Source of the DNA: JAHEZL01 sp046074525
GTDB taxonomy: Bacteria; Bacteroidota; Bacteroidia; Flavobacteriales_C; GCA-002722245
Direction: 5' to 3'
DNA: 64,000 nt
NCBI GenBank assembly: GCA_046074525.1
Contig: JBJTOK010000071.1
Location: forward strand, 62,001 to 126,000
Below the pieces are notes generated by a model that was given only the letters and a program-made list of their open reading frames with translations, ran no database searches and had not been told where the DNA came from. This document shows, piece by piece, positions 9,064 to 18,460 of this stretch. The position numbers were made by a program, and so were the translations under genes. Every line of letters begins with the position of its first letter. The first letter of the stretch is position 1.

Positions 9064-9651
9064 TTATTGAGGTGTTAAGCGATTAATTTCCTTTAGTATA
9101 TCTCCTTGTTCTTTGGCGAAGGCTTTGAAATCTTTTGCACCGGGTATATTCTCCTCCTGATATTTTTCTATTAGGGGAAGGGTAAGCAGGATTTTTAAAA
9201 CAGTATGATGATCGGCAAGAGAAAGATTGTTTGAATTAATTTGTTTTATCAGATTATCGATGCCTGCTTTTTTCATTGTGTAAATCAGATTGCTTTTGTT
9301 GACTAAGACCTGCATTTTTTTTCTTGTCAGACTGTCCTTGATATTTGAAAGGTGTGCAGAGGCAGAGAGATAGTAGCTTTGTGATTTGTCATTGAATGCT
9401 TCAAATTTTCCTGTTACATTTTGTGATTTTTCATGTAATCCGTCCAGCACTTCTTCCAGTTTCTGCAGTTCCGGATTTTTTTCTGTCAGTTCATGGTAGA
9501 GTTCATCAATAAGATCGTTGCGACTATAACTTTTAATTTCAAGTTTATTGTCCTGAAGGGCAGTGGGAACAACTGGTGTTATTTCATTTGTATCGACGTT
9601 GCAAGAAAATAATAGCAGCAATCCGGCAAAAAAAGAAAATAGTTTTTTCAT
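9064..9651 (-). CDS. hypothetical lipoprotein
   Basis: A 195-residue protein from the ATG at 9651. A longer frame to 9696 is open, but this start gives a proper lipoprotein signal, MKKLFSFFAGLLLLFSCNVD, with the lipobox cysteine at residue 17. The mature part is helical and charged (Lys/Glu/Asn rich), with likely coiled-coil segments such as LQKLEEVLDGLHEKSQ. I recognise no family. It converges on the GH5 gene with a 41-base gap and probably sits in a periplasm-facing or outer membrane. Confidence 0.65.
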   Translation of the reverse strand: MKKLFSFFAGLLLLFSCNVDTNEITPVVPTALQDNKLEIKSYSRNDLIDELYHELTEKNPELQKLEEVLDGLHEKSQNVTGKFEAFNDKSQSYYLSASAHLSNIKDSLTRKKMQVLVNKSNLIYTMKKAGIDNLIKQINSNNLSLADHHTVLKILLTLPLIEKYQEENIPGAKDFKAFAKEQGDILKEINRLTPQ

Positions 9652-9721
9652 GTTTTTTTGCTCTAAGCTATGTCGATTACCAACATATAAAAACACGAAA
9701 TGAGGGAAAGCTGCTTATGAC

Positions 9722-10411
9722 TTAGTGAAAGCTTTCACTGCCAATCTTTATGTTCATCCTCTTGTCGTAATAACCATCAAAGCGGACGTTTATGTTTTTT
9801 GACTGGTAATCATAATAGATGGAGAACATTTCTGTGCCTGAAAAATAAAGGAGGACGCTTTTACAGTATTTATTTAGTTCGTTTTCAGCAAAATCAATGT
9901 CTTTGGAGCAGAAACTGTAGTTAGAAATCGCATAAGGACAGTAACCGCTGGTGTGACTAATAAAATAGTTAGTAGTGTCCTTGCTTTGTATTTCCAGCGA
10001 GTCAATGAAGCTGCTAAGGCTTTTGTAGTATATTTTACTTTCGTTACGATTTACAGAAACTATCCTTGCCAGATGGAAGCCTTCTTTTTTGTTAGCTGGA
10101 ATAATTTCAAAAGTGCTGCATGGATTGAAAGTGATGTGATAAGTTTCTCCATCTTTAAGTTTAGCAATAACATTTTCGTTGAAAAAGGAGTTCTTTATTT
10201 TAATCGTGTCCAACCCTTCTTCATTGATTTTTATTTTTTGTTTTTTGTCGCGTAGAAGCACCACACCATTTACTTTAACTTCCAGAGAATCATATTCGGA
10301 AAAAGCCTGTTCGCCTTTTTGCTTTTCCAGTGTGTGAAAAATAAAGTAGGCTTTCTTCGCCTGCATTTGCAGACAAAAGAAGGACAGTACTATTAGCAGT
10401 ACGAACTTCAT
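9722..10411 (-). CDS. hypothetical secreted protein
   Basis: A 229-residue protein from the ATG at 10411, chosen because it gives a clean signal peptide (MKFVLLIVLSFFCLQMQAKK). The frame extends 40 codons further upstream, but that segment runs into repeat-like sequence and lacks signal features. The body is beta-rich with several aromatic residues (TYHITFNPCSTFEI; SVLLYFSGTEMFSIYY). It has three widely spaced cysteines and no recognised domain. It lies 70 bases beyond the start of the lipoprotein gene on the same strand, so the two may form a small transcription unit. Confidence 0.6.
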   Translation of the reverse strand: MKFVLLIVLSFFCLQMQAKKAYFIFHTLEKQKGEQAFSEYDSLEVKVNGVVLLRDKKQKIKINEEGLDTIKIKNSFFNENVIAKLKDGETYHITFNPCSTFEIIPANKKEGFHLARIVSVNRNESKIYYKSLSSFIDSLEIQSKDTTNYFISHTSGYCPYAISNYSFCSKDIDFAENELNKYCKSVLLYFSGTEMFSIYYDYQSKNINVRFDGYYDKRMNIKIGSESFH

Positions 10412-10802
10412 TACATGAACTTCGGAGCAGAAATTATTACTTTCATTCTTCCAGCGTGTGTTAAAGAGGCTTCGGTCTAAAATAGATACTCTCTTCGTCA
10501 TTGCGAAATTTCGTGACCAAAAAAGAAGCAAACTCCTTTGGTGTTCTGCTAAGTTTAGCGAAGCGGAACTTGTTTTTTTTTCTTTCCAAAAAAGTAAGCA
10601 AAAAAATCAAGAGCCGAGATGTGATTCCTCCCACCACCGCTGGCCCGTATCTTGGCCCGGGCCCCTGCACGAAGTTACCAAGCCTATCTCCAAACGCACT
10701 CTCGAAACAGATCCCTCTCCGTATTTATCCTGATCCACAAATACCAAGAAATTGAGATGGCACATATTTATGATGTAATCTACTTTAGTAATATCAAACT
10801 AT
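10412..10802. other. 391-bp intergenic region with dispersed-repeat character
   Basis: This gap separates the divergent hypothetical genes. It contains CGTCATTGCGA at 10496-10506 followed by GAAGCAA, the core of a repeat common in Bacteroidota and other bacteria; a second copy of that core lies near 44450. Next comes a T-rich then A-rich block (around 10570-10610) and a C-rich palindrome, TTGGCCCGGGCCC (around 10653-10665). Several frames stay open here by chance and encode lysine- or proline-rich strings without protein-like features. I call no gene. Confidence 0.5.
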
Positions 10803-10808
10803 ATGATT

Positions 10809-11336
10809 ATGAAAACTTTAGTATTTCTTTTTATCAGTGCAGGGGCTTATGCCCAAAGCGGAGTATATATGACTTATGACGATTATGTGAATAACAAATT
10901 GTCGTATGCCAATCAGTGTGATGGCAAGAACAAGGAAATAAAAACCAATCTGGTTTTCAATTTACCTTATGTTACGGTGGCAAGCACCGATGGAAAGGTG
11001 AAATTAGACAAGGACAACATTTATGCAGTATCAAGCTGTGATCAGTCTTTGATCAGATTTGAAAACAATCAGGCTTATTATTTGCAGGAAAAAGGCGCGG
11101 TGTGGATCTTCTATAAAGAAGTATCGGTCAATGAAGGTAAGAGATCAGTGATTCAGAAACGCTACTATTTTTCCACAACAGGAGATAGTGAACTGAAGGA
11201 GTTGACGATTAAAAATGTAAAGGATGCTTTTCCCGAAAATCATAAGTTACACGAACTGCTCGATTCGCATCAGCAATGTTATGTATCGGATGAGGTAGTT
11301 AACGTAAATCACCTTTTGAAAAAAAGCGTGCAATAA
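10809..11336 (+). CDS. hypothetical secreted protein
   Basis: A 175-residue protein starting at the second of two close ATGs (10803 and 10809). The second gives MKTLVFLFISAGAYAQSG, a short signal peptide with cleavage after AYA. The mature domain is about 160 residues, beta-rich, with three cysteines (NQCDGK, SSCDQS and QQCYVS), two of which could form a disulfide. I recognise no family and there is no sorting domain. It stands alone on the plus strand, convergent with the SPOR-like lipoprotein gene. Confidence 0.6.
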   Translation: MKTLVFLFISAGAYAQSGVYMTYDDYVNNKLSYANQCDGKNKEIKTNLVFNLPYVTVASTDGKVKLDKDNIYAVSSCDQSLIRFENNQAYYLQEKGAVWIFYKEVSVNEGKRSVIQKRYYFSTTGDSELKELTIKNVKDAFPENHKLHELLDSHQQCYVSDEVVNVNHLLKKSVQ

Positions 11337-11411
11337 AAATTTAGTTTGTTTCAAGGCCCGTTTCCTTCACTAAAGATCAGGGTTTACGACGTGGAGGAGA
11401 TGGGCTTTTTT

Positions 11412-11960
11412 TTAATGTATGCAGCCGATAAACATCCTTGATTCCACAAGAAATGCTTTCTTTTCGGTTTTTTCTAAAGCCGTAAGAGCACTGTCGGCAT
11501 CCTCGTAATTCTCATAAATCCCGCATACGAGTGCAATCATCTTTTGATTGCCTCCGTTTTTGTAGAGGGTTAAATATTCCAGACTCAAGTTTTCGGATGG
11601 CGAGCGACGCGGATAATAATCGCCGGCATATATTTCATCTTCATCATTGTCGGGAAGAGCAATGAGGTTTTTCGCGACGTTGTAGTGGCGATTCATGGTA
11701 TCGACTTTCAATGAAAGATCTTTGGCCATTTGCAGCATTTTATGGTCGAGATGGTAATAATCCAGGCCCGTATCAGCAATGACGATAATGTAATTTGCAT
11801 AATCAGAATATTCCGGCTCCTCGCCATTTTCAGTGCTGTCATCTACTTCAGTGGTATCCGAAGCATTGAAAGTTACTTCTGTGGGAGCCTTCGCTTTCTG
11901 GGGAGGAGGGGTTCCGCAGGCGAGCAAGAGGAGGGGCAAGGAGTAAATCAGATTTTTCAT
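11412..11960 (-). CDS. putative lipoprotein following uvrB
   Basis: A 182-residue protein with a lipobox signal (MKNLIYSLPLLLLACGTPPP, cysteine at residue 15). An acidic Thr/Asp/Glu-rich linker (about 30-55) follows, then a compact domain whose end (LVCGIYENYEDADSALTAL and KKAFLVESRMF) resembles the SPOR/sporulation-related fold that binds denuded peptidoglycan. That resemblance is an inference from the repeated YE(D)ADSA-type pattern. Its ATG overlaps the uvrB stop by 4 bases (ATGA), so translation is probably coupled. A functional link with excision repair is not implied. Confidence 0.7.
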   Translation of the reverse strand: MKNLIYSLPLLLLACGTPPPQKAKAPTEVTFNASDTTEVDDSTENGEEPEYSDYANYIIVIADTGLDYYHLDHKMLQMAKDLSLKVDTMNRHYNVAKNLIALPDNDEDEIYAGDYYPRRSPSENLSLEYLTLYKNGGNQKMIALVCGIYENYEDADSALTALEKTEKKAFLVESRMFIGCIH

Positions 11961-13984
11961 GACTTTGCTTTTTTCTCGTTCAGTTTATCTTTCATTGCAA
12001 ACAGCTCATCCCTGTATTTTGCTGCAGCCATGAAGTCGAGTTCCTTTGCCGATTTTTCCATAGAGCGCTGTGTTTGTGCAATTGCTTTTTCCAGTTGCGG
12101 GATGGTCATGAAGGCTACAATAGGATCGGCAGCAATGGCCGGTTCCAAAGGTTCGACATAAGTTTTTTTGCTTTGGAAATCGAGTACCGAAGTGTGACCC
12201 ATAATCTCTTCACGGGTTTTGCTGAGGCCTTTTGGCGTGATGCCGTTTTTCTCGTTGTAGGCCATTTGTATGGAGCGGCGGCGATTGGTTTCATCAATGG
12301 TTTTCTGCATCGATTCCGTCATCTTGTCGGCATACATAATTACCTTGCCGTTTACGTTACGCGCGGCGCGACCAACGGTTTGCACTAGAGATCGTTCCGA
12401 ACGGAGGAAGCCTTCCTTATCGGCATCCAGAATGGCGACAAGGGAAACTTCCGGCAAATCCAAACCTTCCCTCAATAAGTTTACACCCACCAATACATCT
12501 ATGTCACCCATGCGCAGCGCGCGCAGGATTTCCACGCGTTCCATGGTGTCCACATCGGAGTGGATGTAGCGACAGGCGATATTGAGGTTGACTATATATT
12601 TTGTGAGTTCCTCAGCCATGCGTTTGGTGAGTGTGGTCACGAGAACACGTTCGCCTTTTTTCACTGTTTCGTCAATTTCTTCGAGGAGATCGTCCACCTG
12701 GTTTAAGCTCGGACGTACTTCAATCAATGGATCGAGGAGCCCCGTCGGACGGATGATTTGCTCTACGATGATGCCTTCTGATTTTTCCAATTCATAATCG
12801 GCAGGTGTTGCGCTCACATATATGGTGTTGTTCAGCAGTGTTTCAAATTCTTCAAATTTCAGCGGACGGTTGTCCAATGCAGCCGGCAATCGGAAACCAT
12901 ATTCCACAAGATTGGTTTTGCGCGATCTGTCACCGCCGTACATCGCCCGGATTTGCGGAATGGTAACGTGACTCTCATCGATGATCATCAGGAAATCCTT
13001 TGGGAAATAATCCAGTAAGCAGAAGGGACGGGCATTGGCAGCGCGACCATCCATGTAACGAGAATAATTCTCAATGCCTGAACAGTAGCCGAGTTCGCGC
13101 ATCATCTCCAGGTCGTATTCCACGCGTTCCTTGATGCGTTCGGCTTCTATGTTTTTGCCTTGCGACTTGAAATATTCCACCTGTTTCATCATGTCATCCT
13201 GAATCTCATAGAGTGCCGAATTCATACGTTCTTTATTGGTCACGAAGATCGTTGCAGGGTAGAGCGTGAGCTCATCGGCACTTTGTATTTTTCCTCCGGA
13301 GACAGGATCGATAGAGTGAATTTCTTCAATTTCATCTCCCCAGAAGGAGATGCGGTAAGCGTGATCGAGGTAGGCCGGAAAAATATCAATCACTTCGCCA
13401 CGTACTTTGAAATTTCCTCGATCCAAGTCAATTTCTGTTCGGGAGTAGAGACTATCGACAAATTTTCTTAGTAATTTATTGCGGGGAATAACATCTCCTT
13501 TTTTGATAGTGAAAGTACTTTCGGTGAAGTCGGCGGGGTTACCCATACCATAAATGCACGACACCGAGCAAACCACAATCACATCGCGTCTTCCCGATAA
13601 TAATATAGAGGAAGTAGCAAGACGCAGTTTTTCAATTTCCTTATTAATCGATAAATCTTTTTCGATGTAGGTATTCGTTACCGGTAAATAAGCTTCCGGC
13701 TGATAATAGTCGTAGTAGGATACAAAATATTCCACAGCGTTGTTAGGGAAAAACTGTTTGAATTCGCCGTACAGCTGGGCGGCCAGAGTTTTGTTGTGGC
13801 TGAGAATAAGTGTTGGTCGCTGCACTTCCTGAATCACATTGGCCATCGTGAAAGTTTTTCCCGAACCAGTGACTCCTTGCAGTGTTTGAAATTCAACGTC
13901 TTTGTTAATGCCGTCAACGAGTTGTTTGATGGCTTCTGGTTGATCACCGGTGGGTTTGTATTCTGATGTGAGTTGGAAATCCAT
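11957..13984 (-). CDS. uvrB: excinuclease ABC subunit UvrB
   Basis: The helicase-like damage-verification subunit of nucleotide excision repair; it partners with UvrA and UvrC. From the ATG at 13984 it is 675 residues. A 13-codon upstream extension in the same frame is unlikely, because MDFQLTSEYKPTGDQPEAI is the standard UvrB N terminus. Motifs include Walker A GVTGSGKT, the beta-hairpin region with YYDYYQPEAY, the DESH box in MIIDESHVTIPQ, the C-terminal helicase motif QTVGRAARN, and a final UVR domain (about 635-670) that contacts UvrC. Neither uvrA nor uvrC is nearby. The downstream lipoprotein overlaps the stop. Confidence 0.97.
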   Translation of the reverse strand: MDFQLTSEYKPTGDQPEAIKQLVDGINKDVEFQTLQGVTGSGKTFTMANVIQEVQRPTLILSHNKTLAAQLYGEFKQFFPNNAVEYFVSYYDYYQPEAYLPVTNTYIEKDLSINKEIEKLRLATSSILLSGRRDVIVVCSVSCIYGMGNPADFTESTFTIKKGDVIPRNKLLRKFVDSLYSRTEIDLDRGNFKVRGEVIDIFPAYLDHAYRISFWGDEIEEIHSIDPVSGGKIQSADELTLYPATIFVTNKERMNSALYEIQDDMMKQVEYFKSQGKNIEAERIKERVEYDLEMMRELGYCSGIENYSRYMDGRAANARPFCLLDYFPKDFLMIIDESHVTIPQIRAMYGGDRSRKTNLVEYGFRLPAALDNRPLKFEEFETLLNNTIYVSATPADYELEKSEGIIVEQIIRPTGLLDPLIEVRPSLNQVDDLLEEIDETVKKGERVLVTTLTKRMAEELTKYIVNLNIACRYIHSDVDTMERVEILRALRMGDIDVLVGVNLLREGLDLPEVSLVAILDADKEGFLRSERSLVQTVGRAARNVNGKVIMYADKMTESMQKTIDETNRRRSIQMAYNEKNGITPKGLSKTREEIMGHTSVLDFQSKKTYVEPLEPAIAADPIVAFMTIPQLEKAIAQTQRSMEKSAKELDFMAAAKYRDELFAMKDKLNEKKAKS

Positions 13985-14086
13985 GGAGATAAAAATAGGA
14001 AATAGTCTTGAACCATGATTCACTTGATTTAAGGATTAAAGGATTGGATAGCACGTCCTTTAATTCTTAAATTAAGCGAATCTGGT

Positions 14087-15019
14087 TCAGACAAGACTAA
14101 TAATCTTCTTCGCTAGTTCGATGGATATTTTTTCCTGGGCTTCAACAGTGGAAGCCCCGAGGTGCGGAGTGAGGGAAATATTTGGGTGTTGCAGCAAGGC
14201 AGCATCGGGTTTACTGCTGATGACATCAAGGGCTGCATGTGTAATTTTTCCTGAATTCAAGGCATCAAGCAAAGCTTTTTCATCAACGTTTCCGCTGCGG
14301 GAAGTATTGATGAAAGTAGCGCCTTTCTTCATTTTGGCGAAAATATCCTTGGTGACAACAGCTTTGTCGTTGAGTGGGATATGCAAAGATATAATGTCGG
14401 ATTGTGCCAGGAATTCATCCAGCGGAGAAACAGGAATGCGGATGTCGAGAGCGGTATCAAAAAACTCCAGGGTAAACTCTATTTCTTCTTTGTCAGGATG
14501 GTAAGCCAGCACTTCCATGCCGAATGACAAGGCGATTTTCATCACTTCGCAACCGATGCGGCCAGCACCCCAAACACCAATGGTTTTGCCTTTGAGTTCA
14601 AGGCCTTGTGAAAATTCTTTTTTCAGTTTTTTGATATCGGCATTGCCTGACATCTGCTGATTGCTTTTACTCACAAAACGGTAAATGGAGAGTAAGTGAG
14701 CAAATACCAGCTCGGCTACAGCCGTGGAGGAAGCACCGGGTGTGTTGAACGTGATGATGTTTTTTTCGGCGGCAGCTTTTTCGTCGATATTGTCCATGCC
14801 AACGCCTCCGCGACCGATAAACTTCAATGAAGGGCAGGCTTCGATAACTTGTCGGGTTACCTGTGTAGCGCTGCGCACCAAAAGAATCTGAATCTTGTTT
14901 TTATTAATGAAATCAATGAGTTCCACGTCATTATAAGCACCATCGAAGATCTTAAAACCTTTGGCTTTCAGCAGGGAAATGCCACCGTGGTGGAAGGAAT
15001 CATTGACAAGTATATTCAT
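14087..15019 (-). CDS. serA: D-3-phosphoglycerate dehydrogenase, short form
   Basis: A 310-residue NAD-dependent D-2-hydroxyacid dehydrogenase that would catalyse the first step of serine synthesis (3-phosphoglycerate to 3-phosphohydroxypyruvate). The Rossmann motif is GVWGAGRIG. The substrate-domain motif GRGGVGMDNID, NTSRSGNVDE and the catalytic histidine in LTPHLGAST are present. It lacks the C-terminal ACT domain, so the usual serine feedback may be absent. Its ATG shares one base with the serC stop (TAATG), so it is translationally coupled to serC. That pairing supports SerA over other hydroxyacid dehydrogenases. Confidence 0.92.
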   Translation of the reverse strand: MNILVNDSFHHGGISLLKAKGFKIFDGAYNDVELIDFINKNKIQILLVRSATQVTRQVIEACPSLKFIGRGGVGMDNIDEKAAAEKNIITFNTPGASSTAVAELVFAHLLSIYRFVSKSNQQMSGNADIKKLKKEFSQGLELKGKTIGVWGAGRIGCEVMKIALSFGMEVLAYHPDKEEIEFTLEFFDTALDIRIPVSPLDEFLAQSDIISLHIPLNDKAVVTKDIFAKMKKGATFINTSRSGNVDEKALLDALNSGKITHAALDVISSKPDAALLQHPNISLTPHLGASTVEAQEKISIELAKKIISLV

Positions 15020-16095
15020 TATGCATGTTTTTTAGCCATGTCGCGCATGGCATCCACTAAAGCCTGAACGCTTTCAATAGGCATTGCATTATATATGGAA
15101 GCTCGGAATCCACCAACGCTGCGGTGACCGCCAATGCCGCTGAGGTTTCTTTCCTTGGCCAGTTTGGCAAACTCAGGTTCCAGATCAGGGTTTTTCATTA
15201 CGAAAGTAACGTTCATTAATGAACGGTCTTCTATAGCGGAAGTTCCTGTAAATAATGGATTACTATCGATTTCATCGTAAAGCACTTTTGCTTTGGCTTC
15301 GTTGATCTTCGCCATTGCTGTGAGTCCGCCCAGGTTTTTAATCCATTCCATGGTGAGCATAGATGTGTAAATAGAAAAACATGGCGGTGTATTGAACATA
15401 GAGCCGTTATCTATATGTGTGCGGTAATCGAGCATGGTTGGGATAGTGCGGCTGCTCTTGCCAAAAATTCCTTTTTTGGAGATCACGACAACAACGCCTG
15501 CCGGACCGATATTCTTTTGCGCACCAGCATAAATCAGGTCGAACTTGCTTACATCAATTGGTTTACTCATGATGTCTGAAGACATGTCGCAAACCAAGGG
15601 AATCGTGGTTTCAGGAAAAGACTTGAACTGAGTACCGTAAATCGTATTGTTTGAGGTAAGGTGGAGGTAAGCAATATCTTTCGGGATATTGTATCCTTTA
15701 GGGATGTATGAAAAATTCTTGTCTTTGGAAGATGCTACTTCAATGGTTTCGCCAAACAATTGTGCTTCTTTAAGAGCTTTGGTTCCCCAAACGCCAGTGT
15801 TAACATAACCTACTTTACCACCAACAGGGAAAAGGTTTTGCGGTACCATGGTGAACTGCAAGCTCGCTCCACCCTGCAGGAAGCAAACGTCGTAGTTTTC
15901 AGGAACGTTGAGGAGTTCGCGCACGAGGGCGTGACTTTTATCCATCACGGCTTCAAAATCCTTACTGCGGTGCGACATTTCGATGATGGAGAGTCCGCTG
16001 TCGTTATAATTGATGACAGCTTCCGCTGCTTTTTGCATTACTTCTTTAGGGAGGATACAAGGTCCTGCACTGAAATTGTGAACGTATTTTGTCAT
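15019..16095 (-). CDS. serC: phosphoserine aminotransferase
   Basis: A 358-residue PLP enzyme that converts 3-phosphohydroxypyruvate to phosphoserine (second step of serine synthesis; also used in pyridoxal synthesis). The start MTKYVHNFSAGPCILP is typical of SerC. The PLP lysine lies in AGAQKNIGPAG. FLQGGASLQF contacts the phosphate, and GIGGHRSVGGFRASIYN is the C-terminal family signature. It is the first gene of a two-gene serC-serA operon. No serB follows, so the phosphatase must be elsewhere. Confidence 0.97.
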   Translation of the reverse strand: MTKYVHNFSAGPCILPKEVMQKAAEAVINYNDSGLSIIEMSHRSKDFEAVMDKSHALVRELLNVPENYDVCFLQGGASLQFTMVPQNLFPVGGKVGYVNTGVWGTKALKEAQLFGETIEVASSKDKNFSYIPKGYNIPKDIAYLHLTSNNTIYGTQFKSFPETTIPLVCDMSSDIMSKPIDVSKFDLIYAGAQKNIGPAGVVVVISKKGIFGKSSRTIPTMLDYRTHIDNGSMFNTPPCFSIYTSMLTMEWIKNLGGLTAMAKINEAKAKVLYDEIDSNPLFTGTSAIEDRSLMNVTFVMKNPDLEPEFAKLAKERNLSGIGGHRSVGGFRASIYNAMPIESVQALVDAMRDMAKKHA

Positions 16096-16185
16096 ATAAA
16101 AAATTGAGGGGTGAAATTACTTTATTGCCATCTAAAGACAAAGATTTTGTGCTACATTTATCCAATACCCCTTAAATAGATTTTT

Positions 16186-17163
16186 ATGCAATACAGAAAT
16201 TTTGGAAGATTAAAATGGAAGGTAGGCGTTATGGGCTATGGCATGTGGGGCATGGCAGGCTGGACCGAAAGTGATGATAAGGAAACCGCGATTGCCCTCG
16301 ATAAATCGGTAGAGTTGGGCTGTAATTTTTTTGATACGGCCTGGGCTTACGGAGCGGGGAAAAGTGAAAAAATACTAGCCGATCTGCTGAAAAGGCAGTC
16401 GGACAAAAAATTATACATAGCCACAAAAGTACCACCTAAAAATCACCAGTGGCCGCCTATTAAAGGTTCTTCTATCAAAGATGTTTTTCCTGCCGAACAT
16501 ATCGTTGAATACACAGAGAAAAGTTTGAAAAACCTTGGTGTTGAAACCATGGATCTCCAGCAATTTCATGTTTGGGAAGATGATTGGGCCAATAGCGACG
16601 AATGGAAATCGGTCATTGAAAAGCTCAAGCGTGAGGGGAAGGTGCAGGCCTTTGGCATCAGTGTTAACCGCTGGGAGCCCATCAATTGCATCAAGGCTCT
16701 GGATACAGGATTGATAGATTCGATTCAGGTTATTTACAATATTTTCGATCAATCTCCTGAAGATGAGCTTTTCCCTTATTGCAGTAAAAATGATATTGCA
16801 ATTATTGCCCGTGTTCCTTTTGACGAAGGCTCACTTACAGGCATGCTGACGAAGGAATCTGCCTGGCCGAAGGGAGATTTCAGGAATATATATTTCTGTA
16901 AGGAAAACCTGGATCCTACTATCGACCGGGTAGAAGCCCTGAAAAAGGTGGTTCCTGCAGGTATGACGCTGCCTGAGCTGGCATTGAAGTTCATTAAAGA
17001 AGAGTCAGCTGTATCTACGATCATTCCGGGAATGAGGAAAATCATAAATGTGGAAAACAATATGAAATCGGGTAGTGTATCAGCGGGACATTTAAGCGCT
17101 GAAACGATAGCTGAGCTGAGAAAGCACCGCTGGGACAGGTTGCCGTCTTCCTGGTCCTGTTAG
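16186..17163 (+). CDS. aldo/keto reductase
   Basis: A 325-residue NADPH-type aldo/keto reductase with an (alpha/beta)8 barrel. The catalytic tetrad is visible: Asp and Tyr in FFDTAWAYG, Lys in YIATKVPP and His in LQQFHVWED. The C-terminal cofactor segment ST(I)IPGMRK is present. It is of normal length and cytosolic. It is divergent from serC with a 90-base gap. The substrate cannot be inferred; it belongs to the broad class that reduces sugar-type or quinone-type carbonyls. Confidence 0.9.
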   Translation: MQYRNFGRLKWKVGVMGYGMWGMAGWTESDDKETAIALDKSVELGCNFFDTAWAYGAGKSEKILADLLKRQSDKKLYIATKVPPKNHQWPPIKGSSIKDVFPAEHIVEYTEKSLKNLGVETMDLQQFHVWEDDWANSDEWKSVIEKLKREGKVQAFGISVNRWEPINCIKALDTGLIDSIQVIYNIFDQSPEDELFPYCSKNDIAIIARVPFDEGSLTGMLTKESAWPKGDFRNIYFCKENLDPTIDRVEALKKVVPAGMTLPELALKFIKEESAVSTIIPGMRKIINVENNMKSGSVSAGHLSAETIAELRKHRWDRLPSSWSC

Positions 17164-17218
17164 TTTTAACACTTTAACAAAGTTATTCACGGTAGTGTAT
17201 AACTATCTGTGGCTCGCT

Positions 17219-17249
17219 TTGGAAGCCCCGTTCTATTTGCTTATATTTG
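17219..17249 (+). promoter_or_regulatory. candidate Bacteroidota promoter of the desaturase gene
   Basis: TTG at 17219-17221, 20 bases, then TATATTTG at 17242-17249, a perfect TAnnTTTG -7 element. Transcription would start about 5-8 bases further on, giving a leader of only about 10 bases before the ATG at 17265. Confidence 0.65.
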
Positions 17250-17264
17250 CCCCAAATAAAAAGA

Positions 17265-18344
17265 ATGGCTAAAGTTAAGTTTAATAACAGAGATGCGGTT
17301 TTTTTTGCGGAACTGAGAGAGAGAGTCGACGGATACTTTAAGCAAAATAAAATCGACCAGACAGGTAATTTCAAATTGTACCTGAAGACAATAGTTTTAA
17401 TGACTACCTTCATTGGCTTATATATTACGCTGGTGTTTTTTACCCCGGCCTATGCCTGGCTCAATGTTTTGCTTTGTGTTCTATTCGGTGTGAATGTTGC
17501 GGCAATAGGTTTTAATATTATGCACGATGGTGCGCATGGCAGTTACTCCAATAACAAGTGGGTGAATGAAATCATGGGGCACACACTCAATTTAATGGGC
17601 GGAAGTGTACTGATGTGGAAGCAGAAGCACAATATTGCGCATCACACTTATACAAATATCGAAGGGCACGACGATGATATTGATGCCGGATCACTGATCC
17701 GTTTGCACAAAAGTCAGCCAAAATTACCTATTCACCGCTTCCAGCATATTTACAGTCTGTTTTTGTATGGCTTCATGTATGTATACTGGGTGTTCTACAC
17801 CGATTATTATAAGTATTTCTCGGGTCAGGTTTCTGATAATGTGCCTTTGCGCAAAATGAAATTCCATGAACACCTTAATTTTTGGATTTCTAAAGTCGTT
17901 AACCTATACTTGTTTGTTATCATTCCTATAATGCAGGTTGGATTTGTTGATTTCCTGATTGGATACCTTATTATGGCTTTCAGCAGTGGAGTAGTTTTGT
18001 CGGTGGTTTTCCAATTGGCACATATTGTAGAAGATGCGCACTTCTTTGCGCCTGATAATAAAGGTCTCACCGTTGTTGAAGCAGAGTGGGCGGTATATCA
18101 GTTGAACACCACTGTAGATTTTGCGCCAAATAACAGGGTTTGCACCTGGTTACTGGGTGGACTTAATTTTCAGGTGATTCACCATTTATTCCCTAAGATC
18201 AGCCACATTCATTATCCTGAAGTGAGAAAGATCGTTCAGCAAACATGTCAGGAATACGGCATTACTTACCGTACTTTCCCAACGGTTTGGTCGGCTTTTA
18301 AATCTCATATGACTTATTTGAAGCAGACCGGTACTGCGGCTTAA
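17265..18344 (+). CDS. membrane fatty acid desaturase (acyl-lipid/acyl-CoA type)
   Basis: A 359-residue integral membrane di-iron desaturase that introduces a cis double bond into fatty acyl chains. The start is the ATG at 17265; a TTG six codons upstream lies inside the likely -7 element. Three histidine boxes are present: HDGAH (87-91), HNIAHH (122-127) and QVIHH (HH at 306-307). The Gln-containing third box is typical of front-end (delta-5/delta-6 or linoleoyl) desaturases. There is no fused cytochrome b5 domain, so an external electron donor is needed. About four membrane segments are visible. A strong terminator follows. The regioselectivity is unknown. Confidence 0.92.
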   Translation: MAKVKFNNRDAVFFAELRERVDGYFKQNKIDQTGNFKLYLKTIVLMTTFIGLYITLVFFTPAYAWLNVLLCVLFGVNVAAIGFNIMHDGAHGSYSNNKWVNEIMGHTLNLMGGSVLMWKQKHNIAHHTYTNIEGHDDDIDAGSLIRLHKSQPKLPIHRFQHIYSLFLYGFMYVYWVFYTDYYKYFSGQVSDNVPLRKMKFHEHLNFWISKVVNLYLFVIIPIMQVGFVDFLIGYLIMAFSSGVVLSVVFQLAHIVEDAHFFAPDNKGLTVVEAEWAVYQLNTTVDFAPNNRVCTWLLGGLNFQVIHHLFPKISHIHYPEVRKIVQQTCQEYGITYRTFPTVWSAFKSHMTYLKQTGTAA

Positions 18345-18378
18345 AAGGAGCTCCCAAAGAATTTTTGTAAAACTTCCC

Positions 18379-18406
18379 GCGCGCATCTTTTGATGCGCGC
18401 TTTTTT
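18379..18406 (+). terminator. intrinsic terminator after the desaturase gene
   Basis: A perfect 9-bp stem (GCGCGCATC / GATGCGCGC) with a 4-base TTTT loop, followed by six T. It lies 34 bases after the stop. Confidence 0.9.
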
Positions 18407-18460
18407 GTGTGTTTGTAGTGCTGTAGAGTGAAGTTCTTAGTTGGTTAAATCAATACTCAT

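Noticed and set aside
10461..10879. Several overlapping small frames in the repeat-rich gap
   Set aside because: They are low in complexity, mutually overlapping and arise from repeat sequence.
16125..16160. TTG...TACATTTA as a promoter of the aldo/keto reductase gene
   Set aside because: The spacing of 25 bases is too long and the last base of the -7 element is wrong.
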